Made by a program: the position numbers and the translations under genes. The notes below the pieces were generated by a model that made no database searches, was not told the DNA's origin, and saw only the letters and a program-made list of their open reading frames with translations. This document shows, piece after piece, positions 46,805 to 55,782 of a stretch of DNA of 64,000 nt. The stretch is from Grimontia sedimenti (GTDB taxonomy: Bacteria; Pseudomonadota; Gammaproteobacteria; Enterobacterales; Vibrionaceae). Location: contig NZ_JAALDL010000007.1 in NCBI RefSeq assembly GCF_011045095.1, forward strand, positions 1 through 64,000. The letters run 5' to 3'. Position 1 is the stretch's first letter. Each line of letters starts with the position of its first letter.

Positions 46805-47724
46805 GCTTTGGCCTCCGCATTTTCGCGCACCAGCGTCACGAACAACTCTTCCAATCGGTTGGCTTTGTTTCTCATCGAAAGCACCTGGATACCTTGCGCG
46901 GTCAACTGTTCAAAGACCGTGTTCAGGCCGGTGTGTTTATGCACATCAACTTCCAGTGTGTGGTCATCGACTTGCACCCACTGAACGCCTTCCAAGCTTT
47001 TTACAGAGCTGTCCGGCGCCAAATCCAGAACAAAGGTTTCCACGTCCAGTTTCTTCAAAAGCGCTTTCATCGAGGTGTCTTCAATCAGCTCACCACGGTT
47101 GATGATGCCGATATTGCGACACAGCATTTCCGCTTCTTCGAGATAGTGGGTGGTCAGGATGATAGTGATGCCCTGCCTGTTGATTTCCTGCAGGAAAGTC
47201 CACATCGAGCGGCGCAGTTCAATATCTACACCCGCTGTAGGCTCATCCAGAATAAGCAGTTTTGGCTCGTGCATCAGGGCGCGCGCAATCATCAGACGGC
47301 GCTTCATGCCGCCAGAAAGATTACGGGCAGATTCGTTGCGCTTTTCCCAAAGATCGAGCTGGGTGAGGTATTTTTTAGCGCGGCGCTTGGCTTCTTCACG
47401 CTCTACGCCGTAGTACCCAGCCTGATTAACAACGATTTGTTCCACTTTCTCGAACTGGTTGAAATTAAACTCCTGCGGCACCAGTCCAATTTGTTTTTTT
47501 GCTTCGACCAGCTGGGTGTCGATGTCGTAACCGAAAATCTTCACCTTACCGGAAGTCTTATTAACCAGTGAACTGACGATACCAATCGTCGTGGATTTTC
47601 CGGCACCGTTAGGACCAAGCAGGGCGTAAAAATCGCCCTCCTCAACCGATAAAGACACCCCTTTAAGCGCTTTGACATCTGTGCCATATACCTTGACCAG
47701 ATTGTCGATCTCAATTGCTTTCAT
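46801..47724 (-). CDS. yadG: ABC transporter ATP-binding protein, YadG-like
   Basis: Cytoplasmic ATPase of a two-gene ABC exporter. It is 307 residues. Walker A is GPNGAGKST near residue 38, the signature is NLSGGMKRR near 137, Walker B is LLILDEPTAGVD near 155, and the switch His is in TTHYLEEAE. The C-terminal 80 residues are the usual DrrA/YadG extension. It is co-transcribed and translationally coupled with the YadH-like permease. Substrate unknown. Confidence 0.94.
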   Translation of the reverse strand: MKAIEIDNLVKVYGTDVKALKGVSLSVEEGDFYALLGPNGAGKSTTIGIVSSLVNKTSGKVKIFGYDIDTQLVEAKKQIGLVPQEFNFNQFEKVEQIVVNQAGYYGVEREEAKRRAKKYLTQLDLWEKRNESARNLSGGMKRRLMIARALMHEPKLLILDEPTAGVDIELRRSMWTFLQEINRQGITIILTTHYLEEAEMLCRNIGIINRGELIEDTSMKALLKKLDVETFVLDLAPDSSVKSLEGVQWVQVDDHTLEVDVHKHTGLNTVFEQLTAQGIQVLSMRNKANRLEELFVTLVRENAEAKA

Positions 47725-47741
47725 AAGTGTTATTTATTCTT

Positions 47742-49394
47742 TTATGGCATGACTTCCGTTAGCCGCTTGGCAGCACTGAGCGCATCGTAACGGGAGTCGA
47801 ACATGTGCGTGTCAGCGACCCAGTCGCCAACATGAAGGCGTTTTAGCTGTTCTGTGGTCTGCTCATGAGGACTGAGCAAGAACACAGTACAATTCGCTTC
47901 GCGGGCATCGGCAATGGCGTTTTCCAGCGCGAGACCCACTGTCATGTCAATCAGAGGCACATCACTCAAATCCAGGATCATAACGCGATAATCGCCGATA
48001 CTGGTGTGTTGTCGGGAGATGGCTTTGGACACGCTGAAGATCATTGGGCCGGAGAGATAGAAAAACAACACCTTTCCATCAGAATTATCTAATAAATCTC
48101 GCTCTTCATCTGTCAAAGGAACATCATCTTCATCCGCATCACTGATGGCTTTCACCTGCTTCGCCTGCTCTCGGCTGAGCCTTTCAATCACGATCACGTT
48201 GGAAATGAAAACACCCAAGCCAACAGCAACAATCAAATCGACAAAGACAGTTAGCGCCATCACACCATACATAATGGCCGTTTGGTGCTTACTCACTTTG
48301 TGGGCGCGCTGCAGGAAACTCCAGTCAAGAATGTTAATGCCCACATAGAGTGCGATACCAGCCAACACAGCCATTGGAATCGGCTCTGTCAGGAAGCCTG
48401 CGACCAATACCACTGCCGCGAGAATAAGGGCACGAACAATCCCTGCCAATGGTGATCGAGCGCCAACTTGAACGTTCACCACAGTACCCATGGTGGCACC
48501 GGCACCTGGCAGTGCTCCGAACATACCCGAGATAATATTCGCAATACCCTGACCACGAAGCTCCTTGTCAGAGTTATGCTCTTCTCGGGTCAGTGAATCT
48601 GCAATCACTGCCGTCAGCAGCGTATCGATACAACCCAGGGTACCCAGCACCAGCGCATCAATCACCATAGTGGTGAGCTGTTCTGGGGTAAAAGTCGGGA
48701 ACACAATCGACGGCAAACCTGTCGGAATTTCACCGATACGGCGAATACTCTCGATATCAAAGAAAATGACAGATAACAGGGTTACCAGTACCAGCGCAAC
48801 GAGCTGGGCAGGAATGTACTTACGGTATTTTTTCGGAAAGTAAAACAGAATGCCTAGTGTCAGAAGGCCGAGGAAGAGCTCTTTGAAACTCAGGTTCGAG
48901 ACGGTTTCGGGTAATGCCTGAATCGTTCCCAGCACGCCGCCAGGAGGTGCTGCCTGCCCCATCAATGGGCTAATTTGCAGCAGTATCAGTATCACACCAA
49001 TACCGGACATAAAACCGGATACCACGCTGTATGGCATTAAAGTGACGTACTTACCCAGCTTCAGCGTGCCCAGCAAAACCTGAAAGGCACCTGCCATCAT
49101 GACGACAGTAAAGGCCATTGCCATGCCCGTTTCCGGATACCTCGCCATCATAGAGGTGAGGACAGCCGTCATAATGACCGTCATCGGGCCGGTCGGCTCA
49201 GAAATCAGTGTAGAGGATCCGCCAAACAGCGCAGCAAACAAACCAACGAGAATAGCGCCCCAAAGACCTGCTTCTGCACCAGCGCCGGAGGCGACACCAA
49301 ATGCAAGCGCGAGGGGAAGAGAAATGATGGCAGTAGTGACACCGCCGAAAATGTCGCCTTTCAGGCTCCAGTGTTTGAATCGGTCTAAATTCAC
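47742..49394 (-). CDS. SulP family anion transporter with STAS domain
   Basis: Inner-membrane anion transporter of the SulP/SLC26 family, 550 residues. About 12-14 hydrophobic segments run to residue 400. LPLALAFGVASGAGAEAGLWGAI and the following GGSSTLISEPTGPMTV match the SulP signature. A C-terminal STAS domain (about 440-550) carries VLFFYLSGPMIFSVSKA and VMILDLSDVPLIDMT. Members carry sulfate, bicarbonate or dicarboxylates. The divergently encoded carbonic anhydrase favours bicarbonate, by context only. Confidence 0.88.
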   Translation of the reverse strand: MNLDRFKHWSLKGDIFGGVTTAIISLPLALAFGVASGAGAEAGLWGAILVGLFAALFGGSSTLISEPTGPMTVIMTAVLTSMMARYPETGMAMAFTVVMMAGAFQVLLGTLKLGKYVTLMPYSVVSGFMSGIGVILILLQISPLMGQAAPPGGVLGTIQALPETVSNLSFKELFLGLLTLGILFYFPKKYRKYIPAQLVALVLVTLLSVIFFDIESIRRIGEIPTGLPSIVFPTFTPEQLTTMVIDALVLGTLGCIDTLLTAVIADSLTREEHNSDKELRGQGIANIISGMFGALPGAGATMGTVVNVQVGARSPLAGIVRALILAAVVLVAGFLTEPIPMAVLAGIALYVGINILDWSFLQRAHKVSKHQTAIMYGVMALTVFVDLIVAVGLGVFISNVIVIERLSREQAKQVKAISDADEDDVPLTDEERDLLDNSDGKVLFFYLSGPMIFSVSKAISRQHTSIGDYRVMILDLSDVPLIDMTVGLALENAIADAREANCTVFLLSPHEQTTEQLKRLHVGDWVADTHMFDSRYDALSAAKRLTEVMP

Positions 49395-49721
49395 AACTTG
49401 CTCCCTTTTAATACTTCCTTTTTGGCAAGCTACAGAACTGCCTACTTGGGCAATTCGCTCCTTTTTGATGCATTCAAGCCAGACTGAAACGCACCTTTAC
49501 CCTAACCCTCCGCCGTTTGGCGGTTGGTAGATACCCAAATGGTTAGCGGGGAGGAGATAAAGCGCGCCCTAGTATACCGATCAATTACGGTAACAGGGAT
49601 CTGTTATATCAACCATACTGCTGGTAGGAGGAGCTAAAATGTTGAGTAGAAAGTGTTAAATTGTATCTAAATATGATCTTTTGTGGTGTATAGTTGCTCG
49701 CAGAATTTTTTAGGGGGCGCC
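49395..49721. other. Intergenic region between sulP and can
   Basis: 327 bp between divergent starts. It contains a short hairpin CCGCC-GTTT-GGCGG (49510-49523). The can ribosome site AGGGGG is at the right end. The promoters must lie here, but no strong consensus pair or named operator is evident. Confidence 0.45.
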
Positions 49722-50369
49722 ATGGCTCAAATTAAGCAGCTTCTTTCGAATAATGTGAAATGGTCCAAAACCATCAAAGAAGACAATCCGGCTTACTTTG
49801 CGGAATTAGCAAAATCCCAGCACCCTGAATATCTATGGATAGGTTGTGCTGACAGTCGCGTACCGGCGGAGCGTCTGACAGGTCTGGACTCGGGTGAGCT
49901 ATTCGTTCACCGAAACGTGGCCAATCAAGTTGTCCATACTGATCTTAACTGCCTTTCTGTGGTTCAGTATGCTGTTGACGTGCTTCAGGTAAAACACATC
50001 ATTGTGTGTGGCCATTACCGCTGTGGCGGTGTTCATGCTGCTATCGAAAACCCTGAGCTTGGCCTCATCAATAACTGGCTACTTCATATCCGCGATCTTT
50101 ACCGCAAGCATAAGCGCTTCTTGAGCGCCCTTTCTTTAGAAGAGCAAGGTAACAAGCTTTGCGAAATCAATGTTGCTGAGCAGGTTTATAATCTGGGCAA
50201 CTCCACCATACTGCGCGCGGCTTGGGAGCGTGGGCAGGACGTGAAGATTCACGGTTGGTTCTATGACATCAGTGATGGTGTGCTGAAGGATTTGGGAATG
50301 ACAGCAAATAGCGTTGCGACATTGGAAGCGGGCTATGAGTCAGCCATGTCAGAGCTCATTCCTGAATAA
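49722..50369 (+). CDS. can: Beta-class carbonic anhydrase
   Basis: Zinc enzyme interconverting CO2 and bicarbonate in the cytoplasm. It is 215 residues from ATG 49722, after AGGGGGCGCC; an earlier in-frame start at 49683 lies upstream of this site. The zinc ligands are C42, H98 and C101, with D44 and R46 in CADSR and CGHYRCGG, the same numbering as E. coli Can. It is divergent from the SulP gene and convergent with hpt, the same can-hpt neighbourhood as in E. coli and Vibrio. Confidence 0.96.
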   Translation: MAQIKQLLSNNVKWSKTIKEDNPAYFAELAKSQHPEYLWIGCADSRVPAERLTGLDSGELFVHRNVANQVVHTDLNCLSVVQYAVDVLQVKHIIVCGHYRCGGVHAAIENPELGLINNWLLHIRDLYRKHKRFLSALSLEEQGNKLCEINVAEQVYNLGNSTILRAAWERGQDVKIHGWFYDISDGVLKDLGMTANSVATLEAGYESAMSELIPE

Positions 50370-50389
50370 CCCCTGAAATACCCAGACAC

Positions 50390-50418
50390 AAAAAAAGCGA
50401 CCAATTGGTCGCTTTTTT
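50390..50418. terminator. Bidirectional terminator between can and hpt
   Basis: 13-bp stem with AAAAAAAGCGACC on the left and GGTCGCTTTTTT on the right, loop AATT. It serves both convergent genes. Confidence 0.92.
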
Positions 50419-50434
50419 CATGGCTGTCAGGTAA

Positions 50435-50968
50435 TTAACCTTCCAGTGGTACCACTTTACCGATGTACGGCAGGTGGCGATATTTCTGAGCATAGTCGAT
50501 GCCCACACCCACGACGAATTCGTCAGGGATTTTGAAGCCATACCAATCTACATGTACATCGACTTCACGACGCTCTGGTTTGTCGAGCAGCGTACAGATG
50601 CGGATAGATTTAGGCTCACGAATAGACAGGATTTCGCATACTTTGCTCAGGGTGTTACCAGTGTCGATAATATCTTCCACCAGCAACACATCTTTCCCTT
50701 TGATGTCGTCATCCAGATCTTTCAGGATACGCACATCACGGGTACTTTCCATCGCATTGCCGTAGCTTGATGCTGTCATGAAGTCGACTGAATGAGGCAG
50801 CTCAATGGCACGCGCCAGATCCGCCATGAATACAAAAGAACCACGCAACAGGCCAACCATGACCAGGTCCTGAGAATCTTTATAGTGCTCAGTGATTTCA
50901 GCACCCAACGCCTTCACACGCTGTTGGACTTCTTGCTCTGAAATCATCACTTCTACGGTATGTTTCAT
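50435..50968 (-). CDS. hpt: Hypoxanthine phosphoribosyltransferase
   Basis: Purine salvage: joins hypoxanthine (and guanine) with PRPP. It is 177 residues, matching E. coli Hpt. [20 protein letters not shown] opens the protein. [17 protein letters not shown] near 38, the flexible-loop MTASSYG, and the PRPP motif [13 protein letters not shown] near 94 follow, and [13 protein letters not shown] ends it. It is divergent from the luxR/hapR homologue. Confidence 0.96.
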   Translation of the reverse strand: MKHTVEVMISEQEVQQRVKALGAEITEHYKDSQDLVMVGLLRGSFVFMADLARAIELPHSVDFMTASSYGNAMESTRDVRILKDLDDDIKGKDVLLVEDIIDTGNTLSKVCEILSIREPKSIRICTLLDKPERREVDVHVDWYGFKIPDEFVVGVGIDYAQKYRHLPYIGKVVPLEG

Positions 50969-51182
50969 TTTAACCCTCGACGGCTATCCGCCAGACTACC
51001 TGTGTAAATGAGGTCGGACATTCTACCACTGCCGCCTGCTCAAGCCTACTCTCGATGCACGTCAAAATTTCGACGCTCCATAGCGTCAAGCCGTTGTTAA
51101 GCAACTTGTTGCTGTTGTACACTTCGCAAGCAGTTGTTATTTAGCGTGTTACATCAATATAAAGTTTGTCCGATATAGGCAG

Positions 51183-51209
51183 ACTAAATTCGTTATAAGT
51201 TGGCAGGAA
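51183..51209 (+). promoter_or_regulatory. Putative Qrr small-RNA target in the luxR/hapR leader
   Basis: ACTAA (51183-51187) and AAGTTGGCAGG (51197-51207) lie just before the start codon, overlapping the ribosome site. Vibrio Qrr RNAs contain CCTAGCCAAC...TTAGT, which could pair with both parts (a one-base bulge in the second). In V. cholerae and V. harveyi, Qrr RNAs pair at this place in hapR/luxR mRNA. The pairing is by eye only. Confidence 0.5.
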
Positions 51210-51214
51210 CCAGG

Positions 51215-51820
51215 ATGACTACATCAAGTGGACGTACAAGAACCCGTTTGTCGCCTGAGCAGAGGAAGGAACAACTGCTCGGCTATGCACTGGAAGTGTT
51301 TTCCAAGCGTGGCATCGGGCGTGCAGGGCATGCAGATATCGCAGATATGGCGCAAGTCTCTGTGGCAACCGTATTTAATTACTTCCCAACCCGGGAAGAT
51401 CTCGTCGAAGCCGTACTCAAAGAAGCAGAAAAAGAGTTTCAACAGATTATTGCCCGCCACCTTCACTTGGGTAAAAACCACGTTCGTAATTCATTGTCGT
51501 TCGTGACTTCCGCGGTGATCGACGCGGCGCTGGCAGACAAAGAATGGCTGAAAGTCTGGTACGAGTGGAGCACATCTATCCGCGAAGACATCTGGCCAAA
51601 TTTTGTGGAAGGCAAAAACGTGGTTTTGGAGCAATACACCGCCCTATTCAATCACGGCATTCAAGAAGGTGTGATCCCAGAGCGTCGCTCAGCCATTGAG
51701 CTGGCCCGACTCTTTGACGGCGTATGCTACATTCTTTATCTTCAAACTAACCAGCAACCGGATAAAGAAGCATTGATTCGTCAGGCAGATGGTTACATTG
51801 ACATGCTTTGCGGCCACTAA
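51215..51820 (+). CDS. TetR-family quorum-sensing master regulator, LuxR/HapR/LitR homologue
   Basis: High-cell-density regulator of Vibrionaceae. It is 201 residues from ATG 51215; TTG 51200 would add five residues but lies in the ribosome site. After the arginine-rich RTRTRLSPEQRKEQ, the helix-turn-helix DIADMAQVSVATVFNYFPTREDLV is almost identical to HapR (given as DIADMAQVSVATVF, NYFPTREDLV). WLKVWYEWSTSIREDIWP and the ending ADGYIDMLCGH also match. Its place next to hpt is the conserved hapR locus. Probable control by Qrr RNAs is noted separately. Confidence 0.93.
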   Translation: MTTSSGRTRTRLSPEQRKEQLLGYALEVFSKRGIGRAGHADIADMAQVSVATVFNYFPTREDLVEAVLKEAEKEFQQIIARHLHLGKNHVRNSLSFVTSAVIDAALADKEWLKVWYEWSTSIREDIWPNFVEGKNVVLEQYTALFNHGIQEGVIPERRSAIELARLFDGVCYILYLQTNQQPDKEALIRQADGYIDMLCGH

Positions 51821-51838
51821 GTCCCGCAAGCAACCAAG

Positions 51839-51865
51839 AAAAAACCGGCTTACGCCGGTTTTTTG
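51839..51865. terminator. Terminator between the luxR homologue and fbpC
   Basis: 11-bp stem AAAAAACCGGC / GCCGGTTTTTT with loop TTAC. The genes are convergent, and the symmetrical arms allow action both ways. Confidence 0.92.
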
Positions 51866-51888
51866 TATTCTATGTCAACTCACTCAAA

Positions 51889-52917
51889 TTAGGAGGCTTC
51901 AAACAGCACCGGTGGGTGTGGTCTGATATCGAGTCTTACCTTGTCACCCATATCCAAAAGCTGGTTAGAGTAAACCATTAAGCTTTGTCCATTCACATCC
52001 ACGAGATAACGGCAACTGTCACCCATAAACTGCACATCACTCACTACACCATTGCCAGAATCATCTGGGGTAATCGAGAGGTTTTGTGGGCGGATAAGCC
52101 ATTCCAAATCGCTGCCATTGGCGGCTTGTTCTACTGGCCACTCGCCCAATGGCGTATACATTTTTCTGTCGCCATTTACAGATACCGGCACATATGAGCC
52201 GTGTCCCAGAAAATCTGCCACAAAACGGCTGCTTGGGCTGTAGTAAAGCTCGGTTGCGCCACCGTATTGCTCAATTACACCTTTATTCATCACCGCCAAT
52301 TTATCGGCGAAAGCAAAGGCTTCTTCTCGACTGTGGGTGACGAAAATAGCCGTCACACCCTGCTCTTTGAAAATCTTGCGGATTTCTTTGATCAGACTGT
52401 GTCGCACTTGCGTGTCGATATTGGAAAAAGGTTCATCCAGTAACAGAAGGTCTGGCTTGCCAGCCAACGCGCGAGCAATCGCAACACGCTGTTGTTGACC
52501 GCCGGAGAGTTGATGTGGATAGCGGCTTTCGAGACCATCCAGTTTTACCAACGCCAGCATTTCTTGGACACGTGCATGGGTGGCCGATTTGTCCCAACCT
52601 TTCAGGCCGAACGACACATTCTCTGCCACCGTTAGGTGTGGGAACAGGGCATAGTCCTGAAAAATCATGCCGATATTGCGCTGCTCAGGCGGCACATTCA
52701 GCGAGGGTCCTACAATCTGACGGCAATTAATCATCATCTCGCCACTGTCTAAAGGCAACAGGCCAGCGATGGCTTTCAGCAGAGTCGTTTTCCCGCAGCC
52801 GCTTGCCCCGAGTAGGCAGACAATTTCGCCTTTTTCGACGCGGAAAGTGAGGTCATTCAGCACTGCCTGGCCGTTATAACGACAAATCAGATTGCTTACA
52901 GTCAGTGCACAACTCAT
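51889..52917 (-). CDS. fbpC: Ferric iron ABC transporter ATP-binding protein
   Basis: ATPase of the periplasmic-binding-protein-dependent Fe(3+) importer. It is 342 residues. Walker A is LLGASGCGKTTLLK near 32, the signature is LSGGQQQRVA near 137, Walker B is LLLLDEPFSNID near 157, and the switch His is in VTHSREEA. The C-terminal 120 residues form the regulatory TOBE-like domain of the FbpC/PotA class. The start overlaps the permease stop by four bases. Third gene of a Fur-type operon. Confidence 0.94.
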   Translation of the reverse strand: MSCALTVSNLICRYNGQAVLNDLTFRVEKGEIVCLLGASGCGKTTLLKAIAGLLPLDSGEMMINCRQIVGPSLNVPPEQRNIGMIFQDYALFPHLTVAENVSFGLKGWDKSATHARVQEMLALVKLDGLESRYPHQLSGGQQQRVAIARALAGKPDLLLLDEPFSNIDTQVRHSLIKEIRKIFKEQGVTAIFVTHSREEAFAFADKLAVMNKGVIEQYGGATELYYSPSSRFVADFLGHGSYVPVSVNGDRKMYTPLGEWPVEQAANGSDLEWLIRPQNLSITPDDSGNGVVSDVQFMGDSCRYLVDVNGQSLMVYSNQLLDMGDKVRLDIRPHPPVLFEAS

Positions 52918-54544
52918 GAGTGGCTTTGCTCCAAAGAACGGTTAATCATGATCAGAGGGATGAGTCCAACCAACACCAGTAATACTGCTGGTAACGCTGC
53001 ATATTCAAGGTGTTCGTCGGAAGCATAGTTAAAGACATAGGTCGCCAGCGTTTCGAAATTGAAAGGGCGAAGCAACAATGCCGCATTAAGCTCTTTCATC
53101 GATTCAATAAATACCAGCAGCATGGCAATCAAACAGCCACGGCGAATAAGAGGTAATTGCACGCGCTGAATCATGCTACGTACATTACAGCCCATGGTGC
53201 GCGCAGCCATATCCAGCGACGGTGAAACCTTTGCAAGACTCGATTCAACACTGCCGATTGCAACCGCACTGAAACGTACCACAAATGCCGTCAACATGGC
53301 GAACATAGTGCCGGAAAGAAGGAGTCCCGGACGTCCCCAATCCATGGCTTTAGCAATATCATTGATAATGTGATCAGCACTGGTCAGGAAAATCAGCACA
53401 CCTATCGCCAACACAGTCCCTGGTACCGCATACCCCATTGAGGCGATACGAATAGGCACATTACTCGCAGCGCGGCCGGACAGACGCTTATAGAAATTCA
53501 CCAATAGCGCAATAATCAATGCCAGTACGGCAGCAATTGCCGACACATAAAGGCTGTTCACACTGTATTGTGCAAAATCTTCCACCGAACTGCTGGAATG
53601 ATAATCCCACGCATAGATAAGAAGTTGGCCAAGCGGCGCGATAAACGCGATGGTGAAAAGCCCCCAGCACCATACTGTCGCCAGCACTTTGTATTTGCCT
53701 CGAAGCGGTGATTTGGCAATGGTATCCGGCGTAACATTCTGACTGAAAAGCTTTTGCTTGCGGCGGCTATAGCGCTCACTGCTGATCAGCACAAAATCAC
53801 CACCAGCATGATGGCAGAGATTTTCGCCGCGGCATTGAGGTTGGAATACCCCAGCCAAGTATCGTATACCGCCGTTGTCAGCGTGCTCACTGCGAAATAG
53901 GAAACGGTACCGAAATCACCCAGCGCTTCCATGGCAACCAGCGAAGCTCCAACTGCAATAGCAGGACGGGCAAGCGGCAGTGAAACACGGAAAAAGCTCT
54001 GTGTCGGTGTGCAGCCAAGCAGGCGTGCAGATTGGGTCAACGTCAGGCTTTGTTCCATAAAAGCCGCTCGGGCAAGAAGATAGATATAGGGATACAGCAC
54101 TAAAGCCAGTACAAAGCATGCACCAGGCAAAGTGCGTAAATCAGGGAACCAGTATTGCGCGGCTGAAGTCCACCCGGTCAGATCTCGTAACAGGAGCTGG
54201 ATGGGGCCAGCAAAGTCAAACCAATCGGTATAGATATAACCAACGATATAGCCGGGCATCGCAAGGGGAAGTACCAAAGCCCACTGCAGCCAGCGATCAC
54301 CGGGAATGGCATAGTTGGCCATCAACCAGGCTGAGGGAATGCCCATTAAAAGGGAAAGAGAAACAGTGCCTAAAACCAATAACGCGGTATTGAGCGTGTA
54401 AGTACCCATCACCGTAGACATCAGGTGACCAAAGACTTCGTCGGATTCACCAAGCGAAGTGTAAAAAATTGCCAAAATAGGCAAAACCAGCAGCAGGGAA
54501 AACACCCAACTACTGGCTTTCAAAAATCGATTCTGTTCTAACAT
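52914..54544 (-). CDS. fbpB: Ferric iron ABC transporter permease (interrupted by an apparent 1-base deletion)
   Basis: Double-length inner-membrane permease with about 12 helices, two homologous halves. From ATG 54544 the frame reads MLEQNRFLKASSWVFSLLLVLPIL and ends early at KISAIMLVVILC. A second open frame overlaps and carries the rest. One extra T in the coding-strand run (plus-strand A at 53793-53796) gives LVVIFVLISSERYSRRKQ and a single 543-residue protein, as in V. cholerae FbpB. Both halves carry an ABC permease EAA loop (EQSLTLTQSARLLGCTPTQS; the second is SSLAKVSPSLDMAARTMG). Sequence error is more likely than true inactivation. Confidence 0.9.
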
Positions 54545-54603
54545 TGCCTACAACATTATGGCGTCAGAATGCAGTAAGGGGGAACCAAGTTCCCCCTTCA
54601 CCA

Positions 54604-55620
54604 TTACAGGTCGAATTTCACTTCATCAAGAAGCTTCATCGCTGTTGCGTAGTTATCCGCAATGGTTTCAAGTGGCAGATCGTCTGCAGTGTATTCACCC
54701 CAAGATGCCACCAGCTCAGAGCTTGCAACGCCCGGCTTAACTGGCTCTTCGTAGTTCACTTCCGCGTACATCTTTTGTGCCGCATCTGACGTCAGGTACT
54801 CCATCAGTTTTTGTGCGTTTTCTTTGTTTGGCGAGTATTTCGCCATCGCCATACCGCTGATGTTCACGTGTGTGCCGTCAGCTTTTTGGCCAGGGTAGTT
54901 CAGGTATACACTCTCAGCCCAAGGGATTTGCTTCTCGTCTGCCAGCATTTTACCCAGGTAGTAGCTGTTACCCAGAGACACGTCACACAGACCTTCAGAG
55001 ATCGCTTTGACTTGTGCACGGTCGTTACCCTGTGGTTTACGAGCCAGATTCGCTTTCACGCCTTCCAGCCACTCTTTTGCTTCTGCTTCGCCATGGTTAG
55101 CAATGATAGAAGCAATCAGGGAGACATTGTACGGATGCTTACCAGAGCGTGTACAGATTTTTCCTTTGAATTCAGGCTTCGCCAGATCCATGTAATCAAA
55201 GTCCGCACCCAGTTGACCTACACGGTCACGGGAAGAGTATACCGCGCGAGAACGCGTAGTCAGGGCAAACCAGCGGTCTTCACCATCACGGTATTGTGCT
55301 GGTACGTTTTCATCAATGATGTTGCTATCAACAGGTTGAACCAGATCTTTATTTACCAACTCCATCAGACGAGAGATATCAACGGTCAGCAGAACGTCAG
55401 CCGGGCTGTATTCGCCTTCCTGCTCAACTTTCTCAGCCATACCTTTCTTAGCAAACTTTACGTTTACCTTGATACCTGTCTCCTTGGTGAACTGGTCAAG
55501 CATTGGCTCAATCAGAAACGGCTGACGGTAAGAGTATACGTTCACTTCTTCTGCAGCTTGCGCTACGCCTGTACCCATAACTCCAAACATCAGTGCTGAT
55601 GCAGTCAACAGCTTTTTCAT
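54604..55620 (-). CDS. fbpA: Ferric iron ABC transporter periplasmic binding protein
   Basis: Captures Fe(3+) in the periplasm for FbpBC. The 338-residue precursor starts MKKLLTASALMFGVMGTGVAQAA, a signal peptide cleaved near residue 22. The mature protein opens EEVNVYSYRQPFLIEPMLDQF, typical of FbpA/FutA. The C-terminal lobe holds DVSLGNSYYLGKML with the paired tyrosines expected for iron binding, and YEEPVKPG. First gene of the fbpABC operon, with a Fur-box-like site overlapping its promoter. Confidence 0.94.
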   Translation of the reverse strand: MKKLLTASALMFGVMGTGVAQAAEEVNVYSYRQPFLIEPMLDQFTKETGIKVNVKFAKKGMAEKVEQEGEYSPADVLLTVDISRLMELVNKDLVQPVDSNIIDENVPAQYRDGEDRWFALTTRSRAVYSSRDRVGQLGADFDYMDLAKPEFKGKICTRSGKHPYNVSLIASIIANHGEAEAKEWLEGVKANLARKPQGNDRAQVKAISEGLCDVSLGNSYYLGKMLADEKQIPWAESVYLNYPGQKADGTHVNISGMAMAKYSPNKENAQKLMEYLTSDAAQKMYAEVNYEEPVKPGVASSELVASWGEYTADDLPLETIADNYATAMKLLDEVKFDL

Positions 55621-55648
55621 ATCCTTGATTCCCTAAAGTGCAAATTCA

Positions 55649-55701
55649 AATGAGAACGTTTATCAATGCGATTAGTATACACACCAAATATGCGTATGCA
55701 A
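55649..55701 (-). promoter_or_regulatory. fbpA promoter with Fur box
   Basis: On the minus strand: TTGCAT (plus 55696-55701) and TATACT (plus 55674-55679), 16 bp apart. Immediately downstream, at 55649-55667, is AATGAGAACGTTTATCAAT. It matches about 14 of 19 positions of the vibrio Fur consensus and is itself a good palindrome. Iron-loaded Fur binding here would block transcription. Confidence 0.8.
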
Positions 55702-55723
55702 TACGTTATGTAACCGATAAATA

Positions 55724-55757
55724 GCAAAAAGCCCCGCATCCAAAGGATGCAGGGCTT
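55724..55757 (-). terminator. Terminator after amtB
   Basis: On the minus strand: AGCCCTGCATCC, loop TTT, GGATGCGGGGCT (one T-G pair) and then a short T run. It lies 26 bp beyond the amtB stop. Confidence 0.85.
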
Positions 55758-55782
55758 GGTAAGCACCTAGAAATGTTACATA

